Source: Eubacterium sp. AF36-5BH (GTDB lineage Bacteria; Bacillota; Clostridia; Lachnospirales; Lachnospiraceae). Taken from it: a stretch of 48,058 nt of DNA. The notes under the pieces were generated by a model. The model had not been told where the DNA came from. It ran no database searches and saw only the letters and a program-made list of their open reading frames with translations. Below, piece after piece: positions 9,401 to 16,339 of the stretch. The position numbers and the translations under genes were made by a program. The first letter of the stretch is position 1. Each line of letters opens with the position of its first letter. The DNA lies in contig NZ_QTVG01000003.1 in assembly GCF_003460505.1 (NCBI RefSeq), positions 271,482 to 319,539 on the forward strand, in the 5' to 3' direction.

Positions 9401-9954
9401 TCTACTTTCTCTAAAGTAGACGGAAAATAATTATAATATTTTCCAAGTTTACCGCATATATTTGAGTCAACTTCTTTTACGCCTTCTGGTATAATAAAAT
9501 TTTGAGAATACTCACTAACATCTTTTAATACACCATTCTCAATTGTAAATAAATCTTGCAAACCTTCTTTAAACAAATTAATTGATACATTTCCAGCAAA
9601 TCCCTCATCGTCATCAATCAACGAAAAAGTAAATGAATATCTTTTATAGTTAAATAATTCTAAATGATCATTTCGTGCAGTTGCCCAATCACCTGTTGTA
9701 CTAGAAATAATTGTTCCCGTAGAAATATCCTTTACCGTCAATAAAACCCTATTCCAATAGGATCCTTTCGTATATATCTGATATATTCCATCACTCTTTG
9801 GTTCGTACATAAATGTCATACTGGTGTTATTCGATGATAAATCTATTTCCCAGCTTTCTTCATTTCCTGTATCACCTCTGACTATTCCTACATTTTGTAA
9901 TGTTCCTAAAAATAAGGTAAAAATTAACAGATATGATATTATTTTTTTGTACAT
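6430..9954 (-). CDS. Large secreted protein: leucine-rich repeats, cysteine protease region, C-terminal Fn3-like domain
   Basis: A 1174-aa exported protein. Residues 1-27 form a signal peptide (MYKKIISYLLIFTLFLG core). About residues 160-560 contain BspA-like leucine-rich repeats (units such as LEEIGYGAFWDCTALDSMEL). About 620-820 look like a papain-type peptidase, with a candidate nucleophile in SWGGSCYGIATTMGM near residue 651, a His in ESGHAVLMI near 759 and an acidic/Asn residue in KMYDEN near 778. A CxxC zinc-ribbon-like HTHQYV..YICDICG repeat and a lysine-rich Fn3-like domain (WKKVKGIKGYELQYS) end the protein. The start at 9954 follows AAAGGAG; a longer frame to 10032 lacks a signal peptide. 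It is probably a cell-surface or secreted host- or substrate-interacting protease. The substrate is unknown. Confidence 0.8.
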   Translation of the reverse strand: MYKKIISYLLIFTLFLGTLQNVGIVRGDTGNEESWEIDLSSNNTSMTFMYEPKSDGIYQIYTKGSYWNRVLLTVKDISTGTIISSTTGDWATARNDHLELFNYKRYSFTFSLIDDDEGFAGNVSINLFKEGLQDLFTIENGVLKDVSEYSQNFIIPEGVKEVDSNICGKLGKYYNYFPSTLEKVDAYYLGRVTNISYYDIDVNNNYLKSIDGVIYSKDGKHLIAFPPCGKSDFKVADDTVYIDNYAFAYSYVRNVECPNTIVKIGEEAFVQGSIKKIHLGNKLEEIGYGAFWDCTALDSMELPRTLKVIGGTAFYSCTDLTSITLPENLEEIGYHAFCNCKNLSTLVINSNIYLDDGIFESCSKLNDFSVGDKCNKYSVRDGILIQDDDRLYLYPSDKEGDYTVPLFVNSISDGAFYNSQKLTKLYIPSNYEGNVPIIQSPMIDEIIVDAGNKYYYSKDGVLFEIVYGETKLLQYPIANKRTEYTIPSDVDEIEYYAFCSFNDAIRQLKTLVIPTGIYVPDCLIFDTIAETRWWHWEGAVEQPYLTIKGYDGSSAHDYYLKNGEDENLKWESLGKEDTQIDNDKDDKDENKFMLNYDANSFTHSSNSNKYLTAGFKGVKDYKLDESYFNKLIKYSTKGEKNRIKQSMNSSWGGSCYGIATTMGMVYKNMINISEINSNSANCYYKLPYPYKDKKLLNTIQYFQLSQSLEYGGSYAASKSFTTRGKNDEADSLSEFLKAVVKTVKEEGVSLFTFATKESGHAVLMINCEETDEGYRIKMYDENTYNDNHKPGYYSYFDISSDYKSFSWKDEGLTNENYMQMQIIDWNLMKQLNGNGSSSGKKGKGHSFVTVGLDDSFTIRNNENEYLTWDGNSFSGNLEILSENYEYKNISESNSEAMVNLEVENSEYFTFCDITGELNASIEGDDKYQSIEASNVSLVKMNLNEGVIIDSNNAEYQFKTFITTDEKVSENENNLISVSAKTKGKTTLSVNNTNVDVTNENGMDDIYTSNYVGVKTATKTYNTSSKYISVDNIYKNHTHQYVLTNSKQATYAENGLKTYICDICGNIKTENIAKLMKKNNKPAKSSIKKIKKKKHGLIVTWKKVKGIKGYELQYSLKKNFKGAKTKTIKKVSTTTVAIKKLKRKKKYYVRIRTYIVSNRKKIYSDWSKFKVKKTK

Positions 9955-10220
9955 AACAATACTCCTTTCAGATAAACTTATATTCCTTGATTGCCCGATA
10001 CAAAACATTGCAATATGCGTTTCATCCGACACAAATCAATCACTGAATACATAAGTTTTATAATAGTTTCGTCCAATTTATCTGACCTTATTTTATCATA
10101 TCCACAATGTAAAACGCAACATTTACTCATCCAAAAATGTTGTGCCAATTCCGATTGAGATTTCACCTGTTTTAAGAAATTTAATAACTGTTATATTTTA
10201 TTATTAAATTCTTCGCACCC

Positions 10221-10330
10221 CCTTGAAAACACTGGATTTGTCGCAGGTGAGCTTTCCCTTATTATTTCCCTTGTGTTATATCGTCCCATCAGTGTTTATG
10301 CACTCTGATAAGGGCAAATACAAGGGCAAG
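10221..10330. other. Integrase arm-site-like repeats, left copy
   Basis: This is part of the 488-bp gap 9955-10442. TTTCCCTTAT (10253-10262) and TTTCCCTTG (10265-10273) face ATAAGGGCAAA (10308-10318) and ACAAGGGCAAG (10320-10330) in inverted orientation. The same arrangement stands directly after the integrase gene at 18359-18409. The resemblance suggests binding sites of the same or a related integrase, or a scar of an older element. CCTTGAAAA at 10221-10229 also recurs at 18443-18451. Nothing else was recognised in the gap. Confidence 0.5.
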
Positions 10331-10442
10331 AAAAATCTATAAGACAGTATAACACAAAATAAAAGTGACATGGTGAACTGATTGAAATGCTTCTTAATTT
10401 TTGCTACTACTGATTGATTAAATGATAAGGAGATGGGATACG

Positions 10443-10679
10443 ATGAGAACAATATTTGCAGAATACAATCCACAGTGCAACAGCATTGATGTATATACTA
10501 ATACGGGCTATATACTCCGTATTGATTGTTGGGAAGCAGAAAAAAATTTAAGAACCACACCTGGATCTGATTGTGCTTTGACATCGCTTGCAATCGATGA
10601 GCCATTAGAATATGCAAGGTTATATCTTGATGGGAATTTACAGATGTGGGTAGATGCTGAAGATTCATTAGAGTTATGA
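10443..10679 (+). CDS. Small DUF6061-like protein
   Basis: The 78-aa protein begins MRTIFAEYNPQCNSIDVYTN and ends QMWVDAEDSLEL. I recall this as a strongly conserved small family (DUF6061) in gut Firmicutes, often found next to mobile elements. No motif points to a function. The start at 10443 is chosen because AAGGAG lies at 10427-10432; an in-frame ATG at 10422 is upstream of that site. It is a lone plus-strand gene between the arm-site-like repeats and the first MATE gene. Confidence 0.7.
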   Translation: MRTIFAEYNPQCNSIDVYTNTGYILRIDCWEAEKNLRTTPGSDCALTSLAIDEPLEYARLYLDGNLQMWVDAEDSLEL

Positions 10680-10726
10680 TTATTCCAATCAAAATCTACT
10701 AGAATTTATTAAAAATTAGCTTCATA

Positions 10727-10764
10727 ATTTTAAAAGGACAGCCCTATTGCTATGAGGCTGTCCT
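10727..10764 (-). terminator. Terminator of the first MarR-MATE operon
   Basis: A 10-bp perfect stem (10733-10742 with 10755-10764) is followed on the minus strand by TTTT. It lies 49 bp after the MATE stop and may also stop the plus-strand DUF6061-like gene. Confidence 0.75.
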
Positions 10765-10812
10765 TAAAAATACAATAGATAAACCTAGATTATTCTTGCT
10801 ACTATCTGATTG

Positions 10813-12132
10813 TTAAATTTTCTGTATTCCATATTGCAAATCTCCCTTTTCGCAATATTTTATTAGTATAAATGCCAGAATCGCTGAAAAAACACGTGCC
10901 AATACCGTACTCCACCATATCATAATCTGTCCACCAAATAAAGGTGGTAAAACAAGCATAAATATCAGCATCAATACTGGTTCAATGAATGTAAGAATGT
11001 ATGACAATCCACTTTTTTCAGTAGCATAAAATCCAGCTGTCGCTATTCTGGTAATCGCAACAAATGGTAATGACACTAAAAATATAGGTACAATTTTAGA
11101 AATCTCAATACTTACTTCATAAGAAGCTCCGAAAACCCCTCCAATATTTGCTCTGTTTACATACATGATAATTCCACCACAAACAGCAAGAATTATTGCA
11201 AAAATGTATGCCATTCTCTGAACTCCTCTCAGGCTTTCTTGATCCTTCTCACCATAAAAACGGCTCATTAAAGGTTGACTTCCATCACCTACGCCCTGCA
11301 ATATGAGATATATGATACAGATAATATAGGATACACATGCATAAGTTGCAATAGCTTTTTCTCCCCCATAAGAAGCGGAGAATCGGTTTATAAACACCAA
11401 TGAAATATTAGGAGTCAATGCTAGCCCAAATGGTGCAAGACCTACTCTGAATATAGCGCCACACATTTCTTTTACATTTTTTAAGGATACATACACATAA
11501 AACTTTTTATTATATAATGCGTATATGATTGCAATTGCTGCAGTCACACCCTGTCCGGCTATTGTAGCTGTGGCTGCACCTTTCATGCCCATTTCATATA
11601 TCCATACAAAGATAAAATCCAGAACAATATTGGTTATGAATCCACCAACCATCGCAAACATTGACCAGAAAGAGTTTCCATAATTTCTAATGAATGGCAT
11701 CATTCCAGTTCCAAGAATCTGCAATATTGCTCCAAGTGCTATAATTTTGATATAATCTGTCGCATTTGTTAATATAATTCCATCTGCTCCAAGCAATCCT
11801 AAAATTTTAGACGAAAAGGAGTAAATAATTATGGTACTGATAACACTTACTATTACAAGAAGCCACCAGCTTGTAGCAATAAATTCTTCTGCCCGTTTTC
11901 CTTTCTTTTCTGCTGCATTAATTGAGTAATAAACAGCTCCTCCCATACCAATTCCTGTTCCAAGAGCCTGAATCAAAGCCACAATCGGATATGCAATATT
12001 AATAGCCGAAAGTCCAGCATCTCCTATGGTATTGCCTACAAAATATCCATCCACTATCGCATATATTCCTGATAATGCAAATGCTATAATAGATGGAATA
12101 ACATATTTAAAAAATAATGATTTATGATTCAT
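10813..12132 (-). CDS. MATE family multidrug efflux transporter (copy 1)
   Basis: Multidrug and toxin extrusion antiporter in the cytoplasmic membrane, driven by Na+ or H+, with about twelve membrane segments across 439 aa. The conserved opening VIPSIIAFALSGIYAIVDGY and the DGSQPLMS loop mark the family. The start at 12132 aligns with the paralogue at 19082 and overlaps the end of the MarR gene by 11 bp. The frame is open further upstream, but only inside marR. It is closely similar to the second MATE gene in this window. Confidence 0.92.
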   Translation of the reverse strand: MNHKSLFFKYVIPSIIAFALSGIYAIVDGYFVGNTIGDAGLSAINIAYPIVALIQALGTGIGMGGAVYYSINAAEKKGKRAEEFIATSWWLLVIVSVISTIIIYSFSSKILGLLGADGIILTNATDYIKIIALGAILQILGTGMMPFIRNYGNSFWSMFAMVGGFITNIVLDFIFVWIYEMGMKGAATATIAGQGVTAAIAIIYALYNKKFYVYVSLKNVKEMCGAIFRVGLAPFGLALTPNISLVFINRFSASYGGEKAIATYACVSYIICIIYLILQGVGDGSQPLMSRFYGEKDQESLRGVQRMAYIFAIILAVCGGIIMYVNRANIGGVFGASYEVSIEISKIVPIFLVSLPFVAITRIATAGFYATEKSGLSYILTFIEPVLMLIFMLVLPPLFGGQIMIWWSTVLARVFSAILAFILIKYCEKGDLQYGIQKI

Positions 12133-12580
12133 TTTTCTTACAATCTCCTTCCTTGAAAAGTCTGATAAACAGCTCTGTATTATCATTAAGACTTTCTATA
12201 TTCTCTAATCCCATTTTTTCGATTACATATATTTCTTTTGAGTGCAGTTTTTCTATGATATCTTTCGTATATTCCATTCCTGATTCTGTGAGGCATATCA
12301 GCTTATTTCTCTTGTCTGAATCATCAGATACCATATTGATGTATCCTTTTTTCTGAAAATCTTTTAGTATCGTATTTACCGTTTGCTTAGGTATATTCCA
12401 TTTTTCACTTATCATTTTCTGCGTGCATCTTCCATTACTTTCATAAAATGAATACAAAGCAAAAACTCCATTTGAAGACAGTCCCTGATCCTTTGACCAT
12501 TCCTCATACATTGCTGTACATTCTTTCCATAAAGCATAATATCGTTGCAACTGTATTATCATATTATTATCTTTTCTCAT
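12122..12580 (-). CDS. MarR family transcriptional regulator (copy 1)
   Basis: A 152-aa winged-helix regulator, encoded upstream of its efflux pump. The recognition region KWNIPKQTVNTILKDFQKKG and the wing segment DDSDKRNKLICLTESG are typical of MarR. The ATG at 12580 follows AAGGAG; a longer frame (to 12649) would start inside the promoter. A long palindrome spans the promoter, which suggests self-repression relieved by a drug or metabolite. It is a paralogue of the MarR at 18634. Confidence 0.9.
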   Translation of the reverse strand: MRKDNNMIIQLQRYYALWKECTAMYEEWSKDQGLSSNGVFALYSFYESNGRCTQKMISEKWNIPKQTVNTILKDFQKKGYINMVSDDSDKRNKLICLTESGMEYTKDIIEKLHSKEIYVIEKMGLENIESLNDNTELFIRLFKEGDCKKNES

Positions 12581-12594
12581 CTTTTTTCTCCTTA

Positions 12595-12649
12595 AATTAG
12601 TACGAATCCGGACTTTTATAGTATAGTCCGAGTTCGTACTAATTGTCAA
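12595..12649 (-). promoter_or_regulatory. Promoter and operator palindrome of marR copy 1
   Basis: The minus-strand promoter is TTGACA (12644-12649), an 18-bp spacer and TATACT (12620-12625). Two 20-bp inverted arms (12595-12614 and 12625-12644, 18 of 20 matching) flank the -10. The half-site TTAGTACG and the AGTCC/GGACT core also occur at the promoter of marR copy 2. Confidence 0.8.
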
Positions 12650-12700
12650 GATTTATTTATATACTTTTTCTTTATATAAACAATCAATAGTCCCTTACTA

Positions 12701-12736
12701 AGGACAGGAAGATTATGAAATTTCCCTGTCCTCTTT
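12701..12736. terminator. Hairpin at the left end of the mobile element
   Basis: AGGACAGG (12701-12708) pairs with CCTGTCCT (12725-12732). The T-rich tail is on the plus strand (TCTTTT), although the adjacent DUF6040 gene is on the minus strand. It may act in both directions or mark the edge of the element. Confidence 0.5.
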
Positions 12737-13704
12737 TAATAATATCCTCGTTCTTCCATCCAGTCTTTCACATAACATCTGATTCCAATATAAATAATAT
12801 GCGACAGTAATAGCAATACAATAAGATTTATCGGATTAGCGTTTTTAATCCATTCTCCAAAGTAAATTACAACAGCTGTACTCGTTATCGCTACCACGAT
12901 ACTGATGATATCCCAACAATATTTCCGGTAGATTTTTCCTACCTGATAACCAATCCCGATTATCAGCCACCCGGTTATTACGAATAAAATTGCCATGACA
13001 GTACCGGCAATCAGCCAGTACACAATCCCGGAAAGAATACTGTTAGGTATTCCACTGCTTAATTGTCCGAAAGAGTCTGCACCTGTCACAAACTCCCGAA
13101 ATAAACTTCCCATTCCTTTTCCTAACGCACCGAAAAAGACGATACAGTCGTTAAGGAAAACCGGCGAAAGAATCGCAGTAAACAGTGTTGTTGTTATGCT
13201 GTACCATGCCAGTAGAAACAAGATACTTTCATAACCAATCGTCATATTTTTATATTTCTTTTCTAACTGGCTTTTACGGCTATCGCATTTTTCTTTTGCT
13301 TTCCGGTAAGCAGTACGGTCACATTTTTCACATTTCTCATAAGGCACTTTTTTCTCAACAGCTACCTCTACCGTCTTTTGGTGTGTCTGTGCATAAAGTT
13401 TTTCCTGCTCTGCTTTTTCATACTTAAATTTCCATGCCACGGCTTCTGCGTCGGCTCTTTTCCTGCTGTCTGTCTCGCTGGTCAATCGTTCCTCTGTTTG
13501 CCTTAATCTTGTCCGCAATGCTTCGATATTCTCGGCTCTGTTTTCGCTGTTCAATTTCTCGTTCAAGGTCAGCGATTCGCTTAGCTGCCTGTTTAGTTCC
13601 TGGATTGTCTGGTCTTTCTGATCCAGTTCGTCCTGCATCTGTTCGGTCATCAGCAGAAGTTCTTCCACCTGCCCGACGTTCTCTAAGTTTCTGCATTCGC
13701 TCAT
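12736..13704 (-). CDS. DUF6040 family protein of mobilizable elements
   Basis: A 322-aa protein with an N-terminal coiled coil (about residues 10-120), a CEKCDRTAYRKAKEKC cysteine cluster near residue 125, and several C-terminal membrane segments (about 155-180, 225-250, 258-275 and 290-310). I recall such proteins as DUF6040, usually encoded just downstream of MobA/MobL relaxases. The function is unknown; a membrane-anchored helper for transfer is a guess. The first 281 bp overlap the relaxase gene in another frame. Confidence 0.75.
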   Translation of the reverse strand: MSECRNLENVGQVEELLLMTEQMQDELDQKDQTIQELNRQLSESLTLNEKLNSENRAENIEALRTRLRQTEERLTSETDSRKRADAEAVAWKFKYEKAEQEKLYAQTHQKTVEVAVEKKVPYEKCEKCDRTAYRKAKEKCDSRKSQLEKKYKNMTIGYESILFLLAWYSITTTLFTAILSPVFLNDCIVFFGALGKGMGSLFREFVTGADSFGQLSSGIPNSILSGIVYWLIAGTVMAILFVITGWLIIGIGYQVGKIYRKYCWDIISIVVAITSTAVVIYFGEWIKNANPINLIVLLLLSHIIYIGIRCYVKDWMEERGYY

Positions 13705-15145
13705 CGATCTCCCTCGCTTTCTCTATCTGCTGTTTAAGGTCAGCAATTCGCTGTTCTGTTTCTGCAATAAGCTGTTCTCGTTGTTCAGCTTCTGCGTTAA
13801 TTCCTGCCATTGCTGATTCTCGTTTTCCAACTGTTCGATTCTGGTTTTCTGTTGCTCGATCTGTGAGAGCAGTTCTTCTGTATCTGGCAAAAGATTTAGC
13901 AGCCTGGATAATTCGCTGTTTAAGCTTTTTAAACTCTGGTTCTGCTCCTGAAAAGACAGGAGCTGCCTGTCCCGTTCCTGCAATTCCTGTACCATCTCTG
14001 CCATAAGATTCTGCTGTTCCTCGATCTGGTTTATCATTGTCTCCATCATGGGAATGACTTCCCGGCTTTCTTCTAATGTCACGCAATCGCTCCTTCCATT
14101 GTGTTAATGCACTGGATACTTTTCCAAAAGAAATCTGTATTTTATCCAGCAGTGCATTTTGTCTTTTTATGATCTGGTTTTCCTCTACTTTCCATGAAGT
14201 AGAGGATGTCTGTCCGTTTTGAAATTTCTCGTCAATTTTTCTGGCATCTGCGCCCTCATGGATCGTCGGTATCTCTAATTTTCCCTGCCTTGCATAAGAA
14301 CGGTGGTCAATGTGATTTTCCGTTTTCAAATGTGCATTACAGACGTTTGCCCATTCGCTCCGCCATAGCTCACAATTTTTCGGATTGTTCCACCCGGTAG
14401 CATCGGTTAATACACGTTTCCACTGTTTGCGGTTCCTTGTCCCGACTTTCTGGACTCCATTTTCATCAAGTACGGGGATTCGGATTCCATGACGGTCAGG
14501 GTTCTTTTTATCCTGCCACCAGTCCGGATGGGATTCATCCACCACAATATTTCCATTTTCATCTCTGACAAACTCCCAATCCTTGATTTCTTTGTTCCCC
14601 CATGAGTGGTCTGGATTGAATGGTCGCATCGTCACAAGTAAATGCACATGGGGATTTCCATCTCCTTTATCGTGGATACTCCAGTCCGCACACATTCCCT
14701 TATCTACAAAGGTCTTTTGAATATATTCAGTTGTATAATCAATCTGTTCCTGTCGGCTCCATTCTTTCGGAAGCGAAAATTCAAATGACCTGCCGAGTTG
14801 TGCATCCGAGGTCTTCTCAATCTTCAAAACTTCATTCCATAAACGCTGTTTCTGAAAAGTAAGTTTAAATTTTCCCAGTGCAGCATCTTTGTTATCTGCT
14901 CTTTTATATCGGGCAGATTTCTGAAACCGTCTGATATTTTCAGCAGGTACGTTCAGCCATTCCTGTGGTGCATTTTCACACATCAACAGGCTGGTATAAA
15001 CGACTTCTTTTTTGGCAGTGTAGTAGCTGATCCTGCCTGTTTCTTCATTTTTCATCACATCACCATTGAGATACGCAGATGCTGATATGATGGATTTCCC
15101 TTTGCTGCGTCCAACAATCTTTACTGTATAATGAAAAATCGCCAT
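13424..15145 (-). CDS. MobA/MobL family relaxase
   Basis: Relaxase that nicks oriT and leads the transferred strand during mobilization by a co-resident conjugative system. The N-terminus MAIFHYTVKIVGRSKGKS and the HUH metal motif in DKGDGNPHVHLLVTMRP (about residue 155) are diagnostic. The C-terminal third is a coiled coil rich in Arg and Glu. The start at 15145 is the family start and follows AAAGGGGG; the frame upstream of it is open only because the oriT region is GC-rich. The nick site lies 279 bp upstream of the start codon. Confidence 0.9.
   Translation of the reverse strand: MAIFHYTVKIVGRSKGKSIISASAYLNGDVMKNEETGRISYYTAKKEVVYTSLLMCENAPQEWLNVPAENIRRFQKSARYKRADNKDAALGKFKLTFQKQRLWNEVLKIEKTSDAQLGRSFEFSLPKEWSRQEQIDYTTEYIQKTFVDKGMCADWSIHDKGDGNPHVHLLVTMRPFNPDHSWGNKEIKDWEFVRDENGNIVVDESHPDWWQDKKNPDRHGIRIPVLDENGVQKVGTRNRKQWKRVLTDATGWNNPKNCELWRSEWANVCNAHLKTENHIDHRSYARQGKLEIPTIHEGADARKIDEKFQNGQTSSTSWKVEENQIIKRQNALLDKIQISFGKVSSALTQWKERLRDIRRKPGSHSHDGDNDKPDRGTAESYGRDGTGIAGTGQAAPVFSGAEPEFKKLKQRIIQAAKSFARYRRTALTDRATENQNRTVGKRESAMAGINAEAEQREQLIAETEQRIADLKQQIEKAREIDERMQKLRERRAGGRTSADDRTDAGRTGSERPDNPGTKQAAKRIADLEREIEQRKQSREYRSIADKIKANRGTIDQRDRQQEKSRRRSRGMEI
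13723..14082 (-). CDS. Possible coiled-coil ORF nested in the relaxase gene
   Basis: This 119-aa frame lies wholly inside the relaxase gene, in a different frame. It encodes a regular coiled coil (for example QIEEQQNLMAEMVQELQERD). It is in the same frame as DUF6040 and is separated from it only by a stop at 13723-13725. The relaxase frame here is also coiled-coil-like, so one of the two may be a by-product. I cannot decide from sequence whether it is translated. Confidence 0.35.
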   Translation of the reverse strand: MTLEESREVIPMMETMINQIEEQQNLMAEMVQELQERDRQLLSFQEQNQSLKSLNSELSRLLNLLPDTEELLSQIEQQKTRIEQLENENQQWQELTQKLNNENSLLQKQNSELLTLNSR

Positions 15146-15371
15146 GCTCCGTTTCCCCCTTTCTGCCGTATCCGGCTTTGATTTCCGGCAGGTAACGTTT
15201 TCCCAAAAAGAAAATGGTATCTGCCGGAACGCCCTCTGCGTAAGAGTGCCCTGTGCATAACAGCCTGCATGGAATGCGCCCCTCTGGCGAAGAGTGCCTC
15301 CTGCGGCATGAGCAGGTCTGGCTGAAAGCCCCGCCGACGGAACGAGCCCGGCAAGCATAAGCGCAGACCGG

Positions 15372-15448
15372 TTGCCACCTGTGGCAAACTTATACGGACG
15401 ACCTCTGGTTGTCCATAAGTGCGCCCTTCATGAAAAAGCAATGAAGGG
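15372..15448 (+). other. Origin of transfer (oriT) with RSF1010/pGO1-type nick site
   Basis: This sits in the GC-rich 328-bp gap 15146-15473. TAAGTGCGCCCT at 15416-15427 matches the nick region of the MOBQ (RSF1010) and pGO1/pSK41 groups as I recall them, with the nick expected between 15423 and 15424. An inverted repeat (15388-15403 with 15407-15420) stands directly before it, as in known oriTs. Perfect dyads 15372-15378/15381-15387 and 15424-15431/15441-15448 flank it. The cut strand would lead rightward, so the relaxase gene enters the recipient last. A second nick-like AATGCGCCCCT occurs near 15274. Confidence 0.8.
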
Positions 15449-15473
15449 AATGGAAAATCCACTCCCTCCGGCA

Positions 15474-15788
15474 TTACACTTCCTCCGTATTCGCAACTGG
15501 CTCTTTCTGCATTGCCTTTGAGAAGAATTTCCCATTTGCTTCCTGCCTTTTTAAGAAGCCGATCAGCTTTGGGATATCATCTTCCTCAATCGCAGAACCC
15601 AGCACCGATTCCACCGCACCACCAATCTGGCAGAGCCTGTGTGTCCGCTTTTTAGTTTCCACATCTTTCTGACGTTTCTTCAGTTCCCGTTTCTGTGCTG
15701 CATACTGTTTTGCTTTCTCAAGGCTTTCCTGTTCTTTCTTTTCCAACTGGAGCATACGCTCCTCATAACTCTTTGTTGATCTTGCCAT
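15474..15788 (-). CDS. DUF3847 family mobilization accessory protein
   Basis: A 104-aa protein with a highly charged N-terminal coiled coil (EKKEQESLEKAKQYAAQKRE) and the conserved end LIGFLKRQEANGKFFSKAM. I recall this as DUF3847, found beside MobA/MobL genes and probably part of the relaxosome at the adjacent oriT. The ATG at 15788 has AAGGA eleven bases upstream; the alternative ATG at 15797 is too close to it. The stop is 26 bp from the oriT dyads. Confidence 0.75.
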   Translation of the reverse strand: MARSTKSYEERMLQLEKKEQESLEKAKQYAAQKRELKKRQKDVETKKRTHRLCQIGGAVESVLGSAIEEDDIPKLIGFLKRQEANGKFFSKAMQKEPVANTEEV

Positions 15789-15832
15789 AAATATCATCGT
15801 CCTTTCTTTTTCTTCCAAACATAAGTTTCCTG

Positions 15833-15862
15833 TTGTCTGTCAGACGAAGTACATGGTATAAT
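15833..15862 (+). promoter_or_regulatory. Plus-strand promoter of the candidate antisense RNA
   Basis: TTGTCT (15833-15838), an 18-bp spacer and a perfect TATAAT (15857-15862) point away from all local minus-strand genes and into the candidate RNA at 15868-15935. Confidence 0.6.
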
Positions 15863-15867
15863 CTGTT

Positions 15868-15935
15868 TGCGTGTAGGTATATCATGACTCCGGTCTGATA
15901 GAACCTTTGGCGGTTTCTTCGGGAACCGCTTTTTT
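15868..15935 (+). ncRNA. Candidate antisense small RNA, about 68 nt
   Basis: The transcript would start near 15868 and end at a strong terminator: an 8-bp stem (15910-15917 with 15922-15929) closed by a C(TTCG)G tetraloop and followed by six T (15930-15935). No protein frame is needed to explain it. Its first 28 nt can pair along their whole length with 16977-17004 in the integrase leader: 25 Watson-Crick and 3 G-U pairs, no mismatch. It is also antisense to the mobilization transcript, between xis and the DUF3847 gene. A competing view is that the 28 bp is a duplicated DNA element, for example an extended -10 promoter (TGATATAC) driving both int and mob. Confidence 0.5.
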
Positions 15936-16164
15936 AAGTTGAACCGTTTCTTGTGACTGCTTTCACATTTCCCTTATCCCTCAAGTCTCTGCCCTCGTTG
16001 GCTTCCATAAAAAGTTCCAGCATATCCGTTTTGATCAGGACTTTTCTCCCAACCTTTAATACCGGAAGTTTCTTCCATTCCACCAGTTTTCTCAGGGTGT
16101 TCCTGCCGATTCCCGTATAATCAGCAGCTTCTTCAATAGATAAGGCAATCTTTCTTTGTGTCAT
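15934..16164 (-). CDS. xis: Excisionase-family DNA-binding protein
   Basis: A 76-aa protein with a MerR-like winged helix: LSIEEAADYTGIGRNTLRK then VLKVGRKVLIKTDMLELFM. This is the standard excisionase layout in integrative elements, where the protein bends DNA and steers the integrase toward excision. The ATG at 16164 follows AAAGGAGG. A near-consensus promoter reads toward it, and a palindromic operator lies between promoter and gene. The stop codon overlaps the end of the terminator of the candidate antisense RNA. Confidence 0.85.
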   Translation of the reverse strand: MTQRKIALSIEEAADYTGIGRNTLRKLVEWKKLPVLKVGRKVLIKTDMLELFMEANEGRDLRDKGNVKAVTRNGST

Positions 16165-16180
16165 ATGACCACCTCCTTTT

Positions 16181-16308
16181 AAATTGCATTATGCAATTTC
16201 ATTTGTGCTGTCAGTATAGCGTGTTTATATTGCTTTGTCAAGCATTATGAAATTTCATTCGTTTTCTATAAATTGCATATTGCAATATATTTTGTTGCGT
16301 GGTATAGT
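16181..16308. promoter_or_regulatory. Divergent promoters and palindromic operators of the xis/regulator switch
   Basis: Minus strand: TTGACA (16236-16241), 17 bp, TATACT (16213-16218) toward xis. Plus strand: TTGCAA (16280-16285), 17 bp, TATAGT (16303-16308) toward the XRE gene. A 19-bp perfect palindrome, AAATTGCAT-T-ATGCAATTT, lies at 16181-16199 in the xis leader. A related one, ATTGCA-TAT-TGCAAT, at 16272-16286 overlaps the plus-strand -35. The XRE protein is the obvious candidate to bind both, repressing xis/mob and itself. Confidence 0.8.
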
Positions 16309-16339
16309 AATGACATACCGAAAAAGGAGGCACATCAGC

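Noticed and set aside
9978..10166. 62-aa minus-strand frame upstream of the large secreted protein
   Set aside because: No ribosome binding site or recognisable motif. It overlaps the probable leader of the secreted protein gene.
13434..14006. Ser/Arg-rich plus-strand frame opposite the relaxase gene
   Set aside because: It is a mirror of the relaxase coiled-coil codons, with low-complexity composition and no start signal.
15121..15474. Arg/Gly-rich open frame covering the oriT region
   Set aside because: It is explained by high GC content. It overlaps oriT palindromes and shows no family or ribosome binding site.
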